Under the pieces are notes generated by a model. That model worked only from the letters and a program-made list of their open reading frames with translations, was not told the origin of the DNA and ran no database searches. Shown one piece after another: positions 55,638 through 64,000 of a stretch of 64,000 bases of DNA (positions are counted from its first letter, which is position 1; each line of letters starts with the position of its first letter). The stretch is from positions 1 to 64,000 of the forward strand of contig NZ_BAGJ01000082.1 of the NCBI RefSeq assembly GCF_000308775.1. Reading direction: 5' to 3'. The translations under genes and the position numbers were made by a program. This stretch comes from Nocardia testacea NBRC 100365. Lineage in GTDB: Bacteria; Actinomycetota; Actinomycetes; Mycobacteriales; Mycobacteriaceae.

Positions 55638-57239
55638 TTGTCCGCATTCTCACGGCGTACATTTCTCGGTGGTACCGCGGCGGCGGCCGCCGGTCTCACC
55701 GTCGCCGGCACGGCCGTCGCCTCCGCGCAACCCGGCAGCGGCGCCCCGCGGCGGCGCACTCCCGTTGTGCGCGAGGAACATCGGGTGATCGTGGTGGGTT
55801 CCGGATTCGGCGGCGGGATCGCCGCGCTGCGGCTGGCGCAGGCCGGTGCCCCGGTTCTGCTGCTCGAACGTGGAAAACGGTGGGCCACCGGGCCGAACGC
55901 GGACACCTTCGGCAATCCCCTGAACCCGGACCGGCGACTACTCTGGCACGGTTCGGCCCCGCAACTGTTCGGCAAACCGGTAGCGCTCGAGCCCTACACG
56001 GGACTGCTCGACGCGGTGGTGGGCGAGAACATGACCGCGCTGTGCGCGGCGGGACTGGGCGGTGGTTCCCTGCTCTACCAGGGAATGTCGCTGCAACCGA
56101 GCGAAGCGGTGTTCAATACCCATTTCCCGCAGGAACTGGACTGGCGGCTGATGGACCGCGTGCACTATCCACGCGTGGCAGCCATGCTGCGGCTGGCGGT
56201 GGCGCCCGACGAATTGATCGCCCACCCGCACTACAAGGCCGCCCGTACCTTCGCCAGGAACGCCGCGGCCGCCGGGTTGCCGGTGTCCAAGATCCCGATG
56301 CCCATCGACTGGAATTTCGCCCTCGCCGAGACCCGCGGTGAAATGACGGCCTCCTACACCAACGGCGCCGGTGCTTTCGGGGTCAACAACGGCGGCAAGC
56401 ATTCGGTGGATGTGACCTATGTGGCCGCGGCCGAGGCCACCGGCCTGGTCGATGTGCGGGTGATGCACAACGTCACCGAGGTGGAGCGCGGCCCGGACGG
56501 CCGCTGGCTGGTCCATGTCGATCGGACCGACGAGACCGCGCGGGTGCTGGAGAAGAAAATTCTCACCGCCAAGGCCCTCATCATGGCCGCGGGCAGTCTC
56601 AACACCACCGACCTGCTGATGCGGGCCGCGGCCAAGGGGCTGGTCCCGGATATGCCCGACGAACTGGGCGCGGGGTGGGGAACCAATGCCGATCGGATCT
56701 ACACCTGGACCGACCTGGCCGAGGACTTCGGCCCGGAACAGGGCGGGCCGGTCGTGTACGGCAGCCTGAACTGGGACGACCCGGCGACGGCGCATACCGT
56801 CATCCAGGCCTCGATTCCACCGCTGGGTATGGACGCGCACACCACCATGCTGGTCGGCTACGGGGTGAGTGAGGCGCGGGGCCGCTTCGTCTACGATCCG
56901 GCCACCGACCGCTCCCGGTTGTCCTGGCCCGCGGACGGTGACGCGGCCATCCAGTACGGCCGGATCGAGCAGACCGTGCGCAGGGTGGCCGGGCCGGCAT
57001 CGGTGATCGGCGATACCAATCGCGCGTTCCCCTCGACCTGGCATCCGCTGGGTGGTGCCTGTATGGGGACCGTGTGCGATCTCGACGGCCGGGTCCACGA
57101 TCAGCCGGGGCTGTATGTGCTCGATGGCGCGCTGCTTCCGGGTAACGCCGCCGCCTGCAATCCGTCGATGACCATTGCCGCGGTGGCCGAACGGGCCATG
57201 GACAACCTGGTCGCCCGGGATGTGGGGCCGGTCATCTGA
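55638..57239 (+). CDS. Tat-exported GMC oxidoreductase, class I cholesterol-oxidase-like
   Basis: 533 residues. Tat signal 'SRRTFLGGTAAAAAGLTVAGTAVASA'-type N terminus (twin Arg at residues 6-7, then a hydrophobic stretch and an Ala-rich cleavage site). FAD motif 'VVGSGFGGGIAALRLAQAG'. 'GLGGGSLLYQGMSLQP', 'NNGGKHSVDVTYV', 'TWHPLGGACMG' (His469) and 'ACNPSMTIAAVAER' (Asn508) match class I cholesterol oxidases, whose catalytic His and Asn are in these positions. It probably oxidises a 3-hydroxysteroid outside the membrane. TTG at 55638 has GGAGG six bases upstream and directly precedes the signal peptide. Confidence 0.85.
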   Translation: MSAFSRRTFLGGTAAAAAGLTVAGTAVASAQPGSGAPRRRTPVVREEHRVIVVGSGFGGGIAALRLAQAGAPVLLLERGKRWATGPNADTFGNPLNPDRRLLWHGSAPQLFGKPVALEPYTGLLDAVVGENMTALCAAGLGGGSLLYQGMSLQPSEAVFNTHFPQELDWRLMDRVHYPRVAAMLRLAVAPDELIAHPHYKAARTFARNAAAAGLPVSKIPMPIDWNFALAETRGEMTASYTNGAGAFGVNNGGKHSVDVTYVAAAEATGLVDVRVMHNVTEVERGPDGRWLVHVDRTDETARVLEKKILTAKALIMAAGSLNTTDLLMRAAAKGLVPDMPDELGAGWGTNADRIYTWTDLAEDFGPEQGGPVVYGSLNWDDPATAHTVIQASIPPLGMDAHTTMLVGYGVSEARGRFVYDPATDRSRLSWPADGDAAIQYGRIEQTVRRVAGPASVIGDTNRAFPSTWHPLGGACMGTVCDLDGRVHDQPGLYVLDGALLPGNAAACNPSMTIAAVAERAMDNLVARDVGPVI

Positions 57240-57304
57240 CGGCAGCCTTATTCGGTTCGGCCGGCTCATTCGGATCCGGGTTGTGCGAATCGCTCCACCG
57301 CGAG

Positions 57305-57318
57305 TAGAACAGGTTCTA
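57305..57318. promoter_or_regulatory. KstR-type operator
   Basis: TAGAACAGGTTCTA fits the published mycobacterial KstR motif TnnAACnnGTTnnA, with fully symmetric arms. KstR represses cholesterol catabolism genes until a steroid-CoA ligand appears. The site lies 52 bases before the acyl-CoA dehydrogenase start. Confidence 0.72.
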
Positions 57319-57369
57319 ATCGAAGAATCCCGAACCCGCTCGGGAACGAGACCGTTCCCCTCGACCGGA

Positions 57370-59595
57370 ATGAGAACCGTGCCTGTAGCGCTGACCGCCG
57401 ACCAGGCGGCACTGGCCGAAACCGTGACCGGATTCGCCGACCGCCGCGCCGGTCGCGGATACCTCCGCGAGAACACCGAACACCTGAAAGCGGGTGAGCG
57501 GCCGGATTTCTGGCCCGATCTGGTGGCACTCGGCCTGGCCGGGATCCATCTGCCGGAATCGATCGGTGGCCAGGGCGGCACACTCGGCGATCTCGCGGTG
57601 GTGGTCGCCGAATCCGGACGGGCGCTGCTGCCCGGGCCCCTGCTGCCCACGGTGGTCGCCAGCGCGGTGCTTGCCGCCGCGGCGGGGCAGGACCGCGTCG
57701 ATGCCCTGCTGCGGAAATTCGCCGCCGGGGCGACCGGCACGCTCGTCGCGCCCGAGCACGCGATCACGGTGGACGGTGGTGCCGGCGATGCCGTACAGCT
57801 CAGCGGCACCACCGGGCCGGTGCTGGGTGCCGCGTCGGCCGAACTGTTCGTGGTGGCCGCGGCGTCCGGCGCGCAGACCCGGTGGTTCGTCGTCGACCGG
57901 ACCGCCGCGGGACTCGAGGTCGTGGTGCAGGACGGGGCCGACCTGGGCCGCGATATCGGCGAGATCCGGTTCACCTCGGTCGCCGTCGATACGCCGGTCG
58001 CACTGGATACCGAGCGGGCCGGCGCGGTCGCCGTGGCGCTGTCCGCGGTGGAGGCCGCGGGGGTGATCCGCTGGTGTTCGGACACCGCCACCGCCTACGT
58101 CACCTCGCGGACCCAGTTCGGCCGGCCGATCGGCGCCTTCCAGGCGGTCCAGCACCGCACCGCGCAACTGCTGATCACCAGCGAACTCGCCACGGCGGCG
58201 GCCTGGGACGCGATTCGCGGCCTCGACGACGACGCCCGGCAGCGGACCCACGCGGTCGCGGGGGCGGCGCTCACCACCCTCGGCAACGCCGTGCACGCGG
58301 CCGTGGAATGTCTCGGTCTGCACGGTGCGATCGGGTTCACCTGGGAACACGATCTGCACCTCTACTGGCGGCGGGCCATCGCGCTTGCCGCGCTGGCCGG
58401 GCCGGTGGAATCGTGGGAACTGCGGCTGGGCGAGACGGCCCTGCACGGTCCGCGCACCTTCACCGTACCGCTGCCCGAAACCGATTCCGCCTTCCGGGAA
58501 CAGGTTTCGGAGATCCTGGACCGGGCTGCGGAACTGGACAACCCGGGCCCGTCGAAGATCGGCGACACCGATGCGGTGAACCCGGGTCCGCGCCGTACGC
58601 TGCTGGCCGACCACGGCCTGGTCTCGCCGCCGATGCCCCGGCCCTACGGCATCGAGGCCGGCCCCCTCGAACAGCTGATACTGCAGGACGAATTCGACCG
58701 GCACGGGATCGCCCAGCCGTCCATGGGAATCGGTCAGTGGGTGGTACCCATCGTGCTGCACCGTGGCACACCCGAACAACTGGCCCGGCTGGCCGCTCCG
58801 GCGCTGCGCGGCGAAGAGATCTGGTGCCAGCTGTTCAGCGAACCGGAAGCCGGCTCCGATGTCGCCTCCCTGAGTCTGCGGGCCACCCGCGTCGATGGCG
58901 GGTGGGAGTTGAACGGTCAGAAGATCTGGACCACGCTCGCCCACCGCGCCGACTGGGGGTTGCTGCTGGGCCGCACCGATCCGGACGCCGAGCGGCACCG
59001 CGGGCTCACCATGTTCCTGGTCGATATGCACGGCGCCGGAGTGACGGTACGCCCGATCACCCAGGCCAGCGGTGATGCCGAGTTCAACGAGGTCTTCTTC
59101 GACAATGCCTTCGTGCCCGATTCGATGGTCCTCGGCGAACCGGGTCAGGGCTGGACGCTGACCCTGGAGACGCTGGCGCAGGAACGGCTGTTCATCGGCG
59201 GCGTCCGGGATCCCGGACACAACAAACGGATCCGGGAGATCATCGAGCGTGCGGAGTACGCCGGCAGTCGTGAGGACGCGCTGCGCACGCTCGGCCGCAT
59301 CAGCGCCCGAGGGGCGGCCGTATCGGCGTTGAATCTGCGCGAGACGATCCGGCGGCTGGACGGGCAACCGGTCGGGCCGGCCACCAGTGTCGCGAAGGCG
59401 GCGGCCTCCATGCTGCACACCGACGCCGCGGCGGCCGCCCTGAACCTGATCGGCCCCGCCGGGGCCCTGGGCGAGGCGGTCTCCGAACCGGTACACCACG
59501 AGCTCGATATCCCGACCTGGATCATCGGCGGCGGGACGCTGGAGATCCAGCTCAACACCATCGCGACGCTGGTGCTCGGCCTGCCCCGGAGATAA
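57370..59595 (+). CDS. Fused two-domain acyl-CoA dehydrogenase, FadE34-like
   Basis: 741 residues with two acyl-CoA dehydrogenase halves. The N-terminal half (about 1-385) ends with 'TSRTQFGRPIGAFQAVQHRTAQL'. The C-terminal half carries 'WCQLFSEPEAGSDVASL' and 'GQKIWTTLAHRADW' (flavin/substrate signature) and ends 'GGGTLEIQLNTIATLVL'. This single-chain double layout is that of mycobacterial FadE34 (ChsE3), which dehydrogenates the steroid side-chain CoA ester. A KstR-type operator upstream supports a sterol role. ATG at 57370 is chosen; GTG at 57379 is also possible. The in-frame region further upstream overlaps the previous gene. Confidence 0.84.
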   Translation: MRTVPVALTADQAALAETVTGFADRRAGRGYLRENTEHLKAGERPDFWPDLVALGLAGIHLPESIGGQGGTLGDLAVVVAESGRALLPGPLLPTVVASAVLAAAAGQDRVDALLRKFAAGATGTLVAPEHAITVDGGAGDAVQLSGTTGPVLGAASAELFVVAAASGAQTRWFVVDRTAAGLEVVVQDGADLGRDIGEIRFTSVAVDTPVALDTERAGAVAVALSAVEAAGVIRWCSDTATAYVTSRTQFGRPIGAFQAVQHRTAQLLITSELATAAAWDAIRGLDDDARQRTHAVAGAALTTLGNAVHAAVECLGLHGAIGFTWEHDLHLYWRRAIALAALAGPVESWELRLGETALHGPRTFTVPLPETDSAFREQVSEILDRAAELDNPGPSKIGDTDAVNPGPRRTLLADHGLVSPPMPRPYGIEAGPLEQLILQDEFDRHGIAQPSMGIGQWVVPIVLHRGTPEQLARLAAPALRGEEIWCQLFSEPEAGSDVASLSLRATRVDGGWELNGQKIWTTLAHRADWGLLLGRTDPDAERHRGLTMFLVDMHGAGVTVRPITQASGDAEFNEVFFDNAFVPDSMVLGEPGQGWTLTLETLAQERLFIGGVRDPGHNKRIREIIERAEYAGSREDALRTLGRISARGAAVSALNLRETIRRLDGQPVGPATSVAKAAASMLHTDAAAAALNLIGPAGALGEAVSEPVHHELDIPTWIIGGGTLEIQLNTIATLVLGLPRR

Positions 59596-59598
59596 CGC

Positions 59599-59618
59599 CC
59601 GGGCCTCGGCCTGCCCGG
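59599..59618 (+). terminator. Possible terminator hairpin
   Basis: CCGGGC and GCCCGG pair around an eight-base loop just after the acyl-CoA dehydrogenase stop codon. There is no T-tract. Confidence 0.4.
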
Positions 59619-59658
59619 AGCCGCGAATCGACTCGCAACTGAGGGCGGGCGCCCCTGT

Positions 59659-59664
59659 TACCGT
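59659..59664 (+). promoter_or_regulatory. -10 element of a leaderless promoter
   Basis: TACCGT ends seven bases before the GTG at 59672, the same arrangement as TACCCT before the ATG at 37336, with shared context GTTACCSTCGG. Confidence 0.5.
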
Positions 59665-59671
59665 CGGTGAC

Positions 59672-60630
59672 GTGACCGAGCGACTACCCGCGATCCTGCG
59701 CGCCGACCTGCGCCTACCCGTTATCGCCGCCCCCATGTTCATCGTGTCCGGACCCGAACTGGTCCTCGCTCAATCGAAAGCGGGGATCATCGGCTCCTTC
59801 CCGGCGCTCAATGCGCGCAGCACCGAGAAGTTGCGGGAATGGGCTCACCCGGATCACCGGTGAACTGGCCGCCACCCCCGGGGGCGGCGCCGTACGCGGT
59901 GAACCTCATCGTGCACAAGAGCAATGCGCGCCTGTTGGAGGATCTGGCGATCCTGGAGGAGTTCCGGGTGCCGACCGTGATCACCTCGCTGGGCGCGCGC
60001 GCCGATGTCAACGAGCGGATCCGCGCCTACGGCGGAGTCGTACTGCACGATGTCATCAGCGATGCCTTCGCCCGCAAGGCGGTGGCCAAGGGCGCCGACG
60101 GACTGATCGCGGTGGCCGCCGGGGCAGGCGGTCACGGCGGGACGGTCTCGCCGTTCGCATTGATCCGGGAGATCCGGGAGTGGTTCGACGGCCCGCTGGC
60201 CCTCTCGGGCGCCATCGCGCACGGTGACAGCGTGCTCGCCGCTCTCGCCGCCGGCGCCGATTTCGCCTATGTGGGTTCGACGTTCATCGCGACCGACGAG
60301 GCGGCGGCGGTGCCCGAGTACAAGAAGATGATCGTCGCCGGCACCGCCGGGGATATCGTCTACACGGATTTTTTCACCGGCGTCAAAGGCAACTACCTGC
60401 GGCCGAGTATTGTCGCCGCCGGAATGGACCCCGATGCGCTGGGGGACCCGGGGGACGGCTCCGGGTCGCTGGAATTCCTGAACTCCGGCGAGGCCAAGGC
60501 GTGGCGCGATATCTGGGGCGCCGGGCACGGTATCGGCGCGGTGACCGAGATCGGTCCCACCGCGGCCGTCGTCGACCGGCTCGCCGCGGAGTACGCCCTG
60601 GCCCGGCAGCGGCTCGCCGCACTGGGCTGA
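59672..60630 (+). pseudogene. Nitronate monooxygenase gene with two frameshifts
   Basis: The N-terminal part 'LRLPVIAAPMFIVSGPELVLAQSKAGIIGSFPALNARSTEKLREW' runs in the frame of the GTG at 59672. The next family segment 'LTRITGELAATPGGGA' runs in a second frame from about 59848. The rest, from 'APYAVNLIVHKSNARLLEDL' (about 59887) through 'AAGAGGHGGTVSPFAL' and 'AYVGSTFIATDEAA' to the end, runs in a third. Both jumps are +1 and lie in G or C runs (ggg near 59848, cccccggggg near 59875), so they may be sequencing errors or real decay. The intact protein would be about 320 residues, an FMN enzyme of the 2-nitropropane dioxygenase family that oxidises nitronates. Confidence 0.8.
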
Positions 60631-60646
60631 TCGAGCTCAGCCCAGT
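60621..60646. terminator. Bidirectional terminator overlapping both stop codons
   Basis: ACTGGGCTGA and TCAGCCCAGT form a perfect ten-pair stem with a six-base loop. The stop codons of the nitronate monooxygenase (plus) and of the esterase (minus) lie within the arms, so each gene ends inside the hairpin. Confidence 0.75.
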
Positions 60647-61695
60647 GCGTGTGCGCGGAAGAAGTCCCAGATGAGCGTGGTGGCGCCGATCGAGTTCGTA
60701 TCGTTGCCGACCAGGGCCGCCGGGAAGATCTCCGACGGAGTGCCGAACCAGAGGTGACCGCCGCCGACCACCGACCACAGCTGGACCTCGGCTCCCGCCG
60801 GGCACGGATACGCCGAGTGGACCACATCGTCGGTGACCTGCCGGTCGACCGGATCGCTCGCGCATCCGTTGCGCCGGGCCCAGGCGGCGGCGTTCTCCGG
60901 AATCGGGTGCGGGCCCGGACCTTCCACCGCCGGCCCTCGATGACCGGGGTCGGCCGAACCGGATCCGTCCGGCGAGGGGAGCAGTCGGGCGTTGGGACCC
61001 GTACCGCCCGCGTAGGCGACGATGGGGTCGGCGGTGCCGTGCAGGGCGATGACCGGAATCGGCCGGGCCGGCGCGCACCACGCGAAATCGGTCAGGCCCG
61101 CGACCGGTGCGATGGCCGCGATCCGGTCGGCCAGTTGGCAGCCCAGTGATGACGTGGTGAAACCGCCCATGGACAGCCCGGTGGCGTAGATCCGCCGGGT
61201 GTCCACGCACAGTGTGGATTCCACCTCGGTGAGCAGATCCGCCAGATAGCCGATATCGGCCGAACCACGGCCGAAGTCCCAGCGCGGCAGGCCCGGCCGC
61301 AGCAGTTGCGGGGTGACGGTGACGAAGCCGTGGGTACGTCCGTAGGAGCCGAACTCGGTGCTCGTGTACTGGATGACCGCGGGTTCGAGGTAGCCGTGCA
61401 GATCCAGGACCACCGGCAGCGGCCGGCCGGTGTCCGCGGGAACGTCCCGGCCGTAGACACCGGAGATACCGCGGGCGCCGAACAGTATCGCCTCGGTGCC
61501 GGGCGGCGGCTGCGGTGCCGAACACCCCGCCGAGGGGAGTGGCGCCGGCACCGCGGGTTCGGCATGGGTGGGGCTCGCCGTGAGACCGAGGGATACGACG
61601 ACCGCGAGAACGACCGGCACGGCTCGTCGCCCGGCCATACGCAGAATTCGCCCGCGCCCGGCGATAACAGGATTTCCGAACATGGTGACGATCAT
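60637..61695 (-). CDS. Secreted alpha/beta hydrolase, PHB-depolymerase/LpqP-like esterase
   Basis: 352 residues. Sec-type signal peptide ('RRAVPVVLAVVVSLGLTASPTHAEP'-type N terminus with an Ala-x-Ala site). 'GLSMGGFTTSSLG' is the nucleophile elbow (Ser175). 'PVIALHGTADPIVAY' holds the acid and 'GGGHLWF' the catalytic His. The fold is that of PHB depolymerase-like esterases, which include mycobacterial LpqC/LpqP and feruloyl esterases. It acts outside the cytoplasm. Start uncertain: 61695 is the longest form, while 61638 ('MAGRRAV') gives a classical signal peptide; neither has a clear ribosome binding site. Confidence 0.82.
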   Translation of the reverse strand: MIVTMFGNPVIAGRGRILRMAGRRAVPVVLAVVVSLGLTASPTHAEPAVPAPLPSAGCSAPQPPPGTEAILFGARGISGVYGRDVPADTGRPLPVVLDLHGYLEPAVIQYTSTEFGSYGRTHGFVTVTPQLLRPGLPRWDFGRGSADIGYLADLLTEVESTLCVDTRRIYATGLSMGGFTTSSLGCQLADRIAAIAPVAGLTDFAWCAPARPIPVIALHGTADPIVAYAGGTGPNARLLPSPDGSGSADPGHRGPAVEGPGPHPIPENAAAWARRNGCASDPVDRQVTDDVVHSAYPCPAGAEVQLWSVVGGGHLWFGTPSEIFPAALVGNDTNSIGATTLIWDFFRAHALG

Positions 61696-61795
61696 GGCAA
61701 ATCGAAGTAATTCGCTCGCCGCAATCGAGAATTCGGTCGATCAGGGGTCTCGACATGCCTCCGTCGACCAGCCGGGATGGGCTCCCGTCCCCGCT

Positions 61796-64000
61796 TCAGC
61801 CGTTGGCGCGGGCCAGCAGATCGTCGAGTTCCGCGGCGGTCATCAGCCCACCCAGGTTCAGCGCGATCCGCCCGATGGGGATGGAACCGATCATCCGCGC
61901 CATATCCACTCCCAGATCGGTGCCCGCCGAAGTACCGGGTTCACCGATCAGCGGCCCGAGTTTCGCGCCCAGTTCCGGCCCGGCCACCGCATTCGCCATG
62001 ACCTCGGCGAACGACGACTCCCTGGTGAGCGGCACCCGGACCTCGTCGCCGTCGATCCGGACGGTCGCGTGCACCGGTAGGTCACGGCTGGAACGGCCGA
62101 TGGACAGGAGGTATTCGCCGCCTTCGACGACCCAGCGACCGGCGGGTTCGTGCCAGCGGGCGAATTCCCGCCGGGGTATCCGCACGGTCACCTCACCCGC
62201 CGCACCGGGTTCCAGCTCCACCGCCGCGAAACCACCGAGCTCCCGGGGCGGGCGCAGCATCGACGAGGCCACCGGACCGGTATAGACCTGGACCACCTCC
62301 CGGCCCGCGCGGGCGCCGGTGTTGGTCACCCGCACCGTCACCGTGACCCCGTCGGCATCGGCGACCGCGCGTGGTTCGGCGTAATCGAAGGTCGTATAGG
62401 TCAGCCCGTGCCCGAACGGGAAGCTCACCTCGAGCTCGCGGCGGTCGTACCAGCGGTATCCGACGAAAATGCCCTCCCCGTACCGGACATGACCGTGTTC
62501 GCCCGGGAAATTGTCGTAGGCGGGCACATCGGCGAGCCGTAGCGGCACCGTCTCGGTCAACCGGCCCGACGGCGCGGCGATACCGAACAGCAGATCCGCG
62601 ACGGCGCCGCCGGCTGCCTGCCCCAGCAGCGCGGTGTCCAGGATCGCGTCCGCGGCATCGACGATCGGCGCCAGCCGCAGTACACCGCCGTGGGCCAGGA
62701 CCACCACCACACGGTCCTGTACCGTGCGGACGGCGTGCAGTAGCTCGACCTGATCCGCGGGCAGCTCGATATGGTCACGATCGAAGCCTTCGGATTCCTG
62801 TGCGGCCGCGAGTCCCAGGAAGAGTACGGCGACATCGGCCCGGGCGGCCGCCTCGACGGCCTCCGCCCGCAGATCCGCTGTCGCGGAATCGGACCCGGTA
62901 TCGAATCCGCGCGCGTAGCCGATCGTCGCCGGTCCGGCGTGCGCGCGGATCTCGTCGAGCGCGATATCGACTCGGGTGGCGGCGACATGCGACGAACCCC
63001 CGCCCTGGTAGCGCGGTTCGGTGGCGAATTCACCGAGTACCGCGATATGCCCGGTCGGCGACAGGGGTAGCAGGTCGTGCTCGTTCTTCAACAGCACCGC
63101 GCAGCGGCTCGCGACCCTGCGGGCGAGCGCATGGTGTTCGTCGGCGTCCCAGCCGGTCTCCGGATCGGCAGTGCCGGCGGCGTGGACGGCGAGGGCGGCG
63201 ATCCGGCGGGCGGAAGCCTCCAGCACCCGCGGGTCCAGCGAGCCGTCGGCGACCGCGGCGACCACGCGCCCATCACCCGCCTCGTCCGCGCCGGGCATCG
63301 CGAGATCCAGTCCGGCGCCCACCGCGGCCACCCGGTCGTCGACCGCGCCCCAGTCGCTCACCACCACACCGGTGAAACCCCACTCCTCGCGCAACACCTC
63401 GGTGAGCAGCCAGCGGTTCTGCGCCGCGTACACACCGTTGATCTTGTTGTACGAACACATCACCGTCCACGGGGCGGCTTCCCGCACCACGTGCCCGAAC
63501 GCGTGCAGATAGATCTCGCGCAGCGGGCGCGGATCGACGTCCGAACTCGAGGTCATCCGCTCGTGTTCGGTGTTGTTCGCCGCGAAATGCTTCAGTGACG
63601 CGCCCACCCCCTGCTGCTGGAGTCCGCGGACCCAGCCGGTGGCCAGCGCGGCGGTGAGCCGGGGGTCCTCGGAGTAGTACTCGAAATTGCGGCCGCAGCG
63701 CGGATCGCGCTTGATATTGATCCCGGGCCCCAGCACGATGTGCACACCCGCCGCCGCGGCCTCCCGGCCGATCGCCGCCCCCACCAGGGCCGCGAGCTCC
63801 GGGTCCCAGCTCTGCCCCAGGCCCACCGCGGGCGGAAAGCAGGTGGCCGGAATGCTCGGACCGATGCCCAGCGCGTCACCGGCCCGGTCCGGATCCTGAT
63901 AGCGCAGACCGTGCGGGCCGTCGGAGAGGGTGATCGACGGGATATCCCCGATCGGCTCGGTCGACCAGAAGTCGCGTCCACTGCCCAAGCGGGCGCGTTG
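61796..64000 (-). CDS. GH3-family beta-glucosidase (5' partial)
   Basis: At least 730 residues; the frame is open to the window edge ('RARLGSGRDFW'), so perhaps 20 N-terminal residues are missing. The GH3 N domain has 'LSDGPHGLRYQDPD', 'GPGINIKRDPRCGRNFEYYSEDP' and 'KHFAANNTEHER', with the nucleophile Asp in 'VVVSDWGAVDD' (around 63356). The C domain has 'YQGGGSSHV', 'FLGLAAAQESEGFDRDHI' and 'PFGHGLTYTTF', followed by a fibronectin-III-like tail ('NTGARAGREVVQVY'). No signal peptide is seen in the visible part. It would hydrolyse beta-glucosides. The C-terminal extra 80 residues ('MANAVAGPELGAKLGP') are unusual in GH3 but found in actinobacterial members. Confidence 0.88.
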   Translation of the reverse strand, partial: QRARLGSGRDFWSTEPIGDIPSITLSDGPHGLRYQDPDRAGDALGIGPSIPATCFPPAVGLGQSWDPELAALVGAAIGREAAAAGVHIVLGPGINIKRDPRCGRNFEYYSEDPRLTAALATGWVRGLQQQGVGASLKHFAANNTEHERMTSSSDVDPRPLREIYLHAFGHVVREAAPWTVMCSYNKINGVYAAQNRWLLTEVLREEWGFTGVVVSDWGAVDDRVAAVGAGLDLAMPGADEAGDGRVVAAVADGSLDPRVLEASARRIAALAVHAAGTADPETGWDADEHHALARRVASRCAVLLKNEHDLLPLSPTGHIAVLGEFATEPRYQGGGSSHVAATRVDIALDEIRAHAGPATIGYARGFDTGSDSATADLRAEAVEAAARADVAVLFLGLAAAQESEGFDRDHIELPADQVELLHAVRTVQDRVVVVLAHGGVLRLAPIVDAADAILDTALLGQAAGGAVADLLFGIAAPSGRLTETVPLRLADVPAYDNFPGEHGHVRYGEGIFVGYRWYDRRELEVSFPFGHGLTYTTFDYAEPRAVADADGVTVTVRVTNTGARAGREVVQVYTGPVASSMLRPPRELGGFAAVELEPGAAGEVTVRIPRREFARWHEPAGRWVVEGGEYLLSIGRSSRDLPVHATVRIDGDEVRVPLTRESSFAEVMANAVAGPELGAKLGPLIGEPGTSAGTDLGVDMARMIGSIPIGRIALNLGGLMTAAELDDLLARANG

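Noticed and set aside
57316..59742. Minus-strand open frame of 808 codons opposite the acyl-CoA dehydrogenase
   Set aside because: The plus strand carries full acyl-CoA dehydrogenase signatures; the minus frame is an artefact of high GC at third positions.
1..64000. tRNA, rRNA or riboswitch
   Set aside because: No cloverleaf with a CCA end, no rRNA-like stretch and no riboswitch core was recognised on either strand.

Overview
The window is high-GC actinomycete chromosome, most likely Nocardia or a close relative in Mycobacteriales. The evidence is an NDMA-type alcohol dehydrogenase beside a mycofactocin-coupled SDR, a CtpI/CtpH-type giant P-type ATPase, a mycobacterial HtdZ-like MaoC hydratase, MpaB-family and cholesterol-oxidase-like enzymes, a FadE34-like fused acyl-CoA dehydrogenase behind a KstR-type operator, and GTG/TTG starts and apparently leaderless promoters. 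The genus is an inference. No tRNA, rRNA, CRISPR array, insertion sequence or prophage gene was seen.

Bases 1-29184 are one uninterrupted reading frame of at least 9,718 codons, still open at the left edge. It encodes a giant mosaic protein. In order it holds: sigma-factor-like segments; about eleven tandem LuxR-type helix-turn-helix (HTH) modules; coiled-coil spacers with papain-fold (toxin glutamine-deamidase-like) modules; an unrecognised part with two hydrophobic segments; an array mixing six LacI-type HTHs with many sigma region-4-like HTHs; a bacterial sugar-transferase-like domain; a GHKL-ATPase-like piece; a DUF1023-type alpha/beta hydrolase; and an aminoglycoside-phosphotransferase-like kinase at the C terminus. 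Six papain-like modules are scattered through it, each with a Cys and a His 80-93 residues apart. This is the most unusual object in the window.

From 29.9 to 42.6 kb lie stress-type genes: a PRC-barrel/DUF2382 protein, a giant P-type ATPase, an NAD(P)-binding/DUF2867 protein, an AlkZ/YcaQ-type DNA glycosylase, a TerD domain fused to a PD-(D/E)XK nuclease-like domain, a zinc alcohol dehydrogenase and a TSUP permease. Three of these genes have the same GTTT-N15-GGGTAG element upstream, which matches SigF/SigB general-stress promoters and suggests co-regulation.

From 43 to 52 kb are lipid and alcohol metabolism genes: MaoC hydratase, NDMA-dependent ADH, mycofactocin-coupled SDR, CysQ phosphatase, a 48-residue CxC protein, a cytochrome P450, the decayed remains of a DUF574 methyltransferase, an SDR, a TesB thioesterase and a hydroxyacyl-CoA dehydrogenase-like SDR.

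From 52 to 60.6 kb is a lipid/sterol-oriented stretch: an MpaB-family oxygenase divergent from a flavin amine-oxidase/HpnE-like enzyme, an SRPBCC protein, a Tat-exported cholesterol-oxidase-like GMC enzyme, a FadE34-like acyl-CoA dehydrogenase with a perfect KstR half-site palindrome, and a nitronate monooxygenase gene interrupted by two frameshifts. Several promoters here overlap palindromes. The right end holds a secreted esterase and a GH3 beta-glucosidase cut by the window edge.
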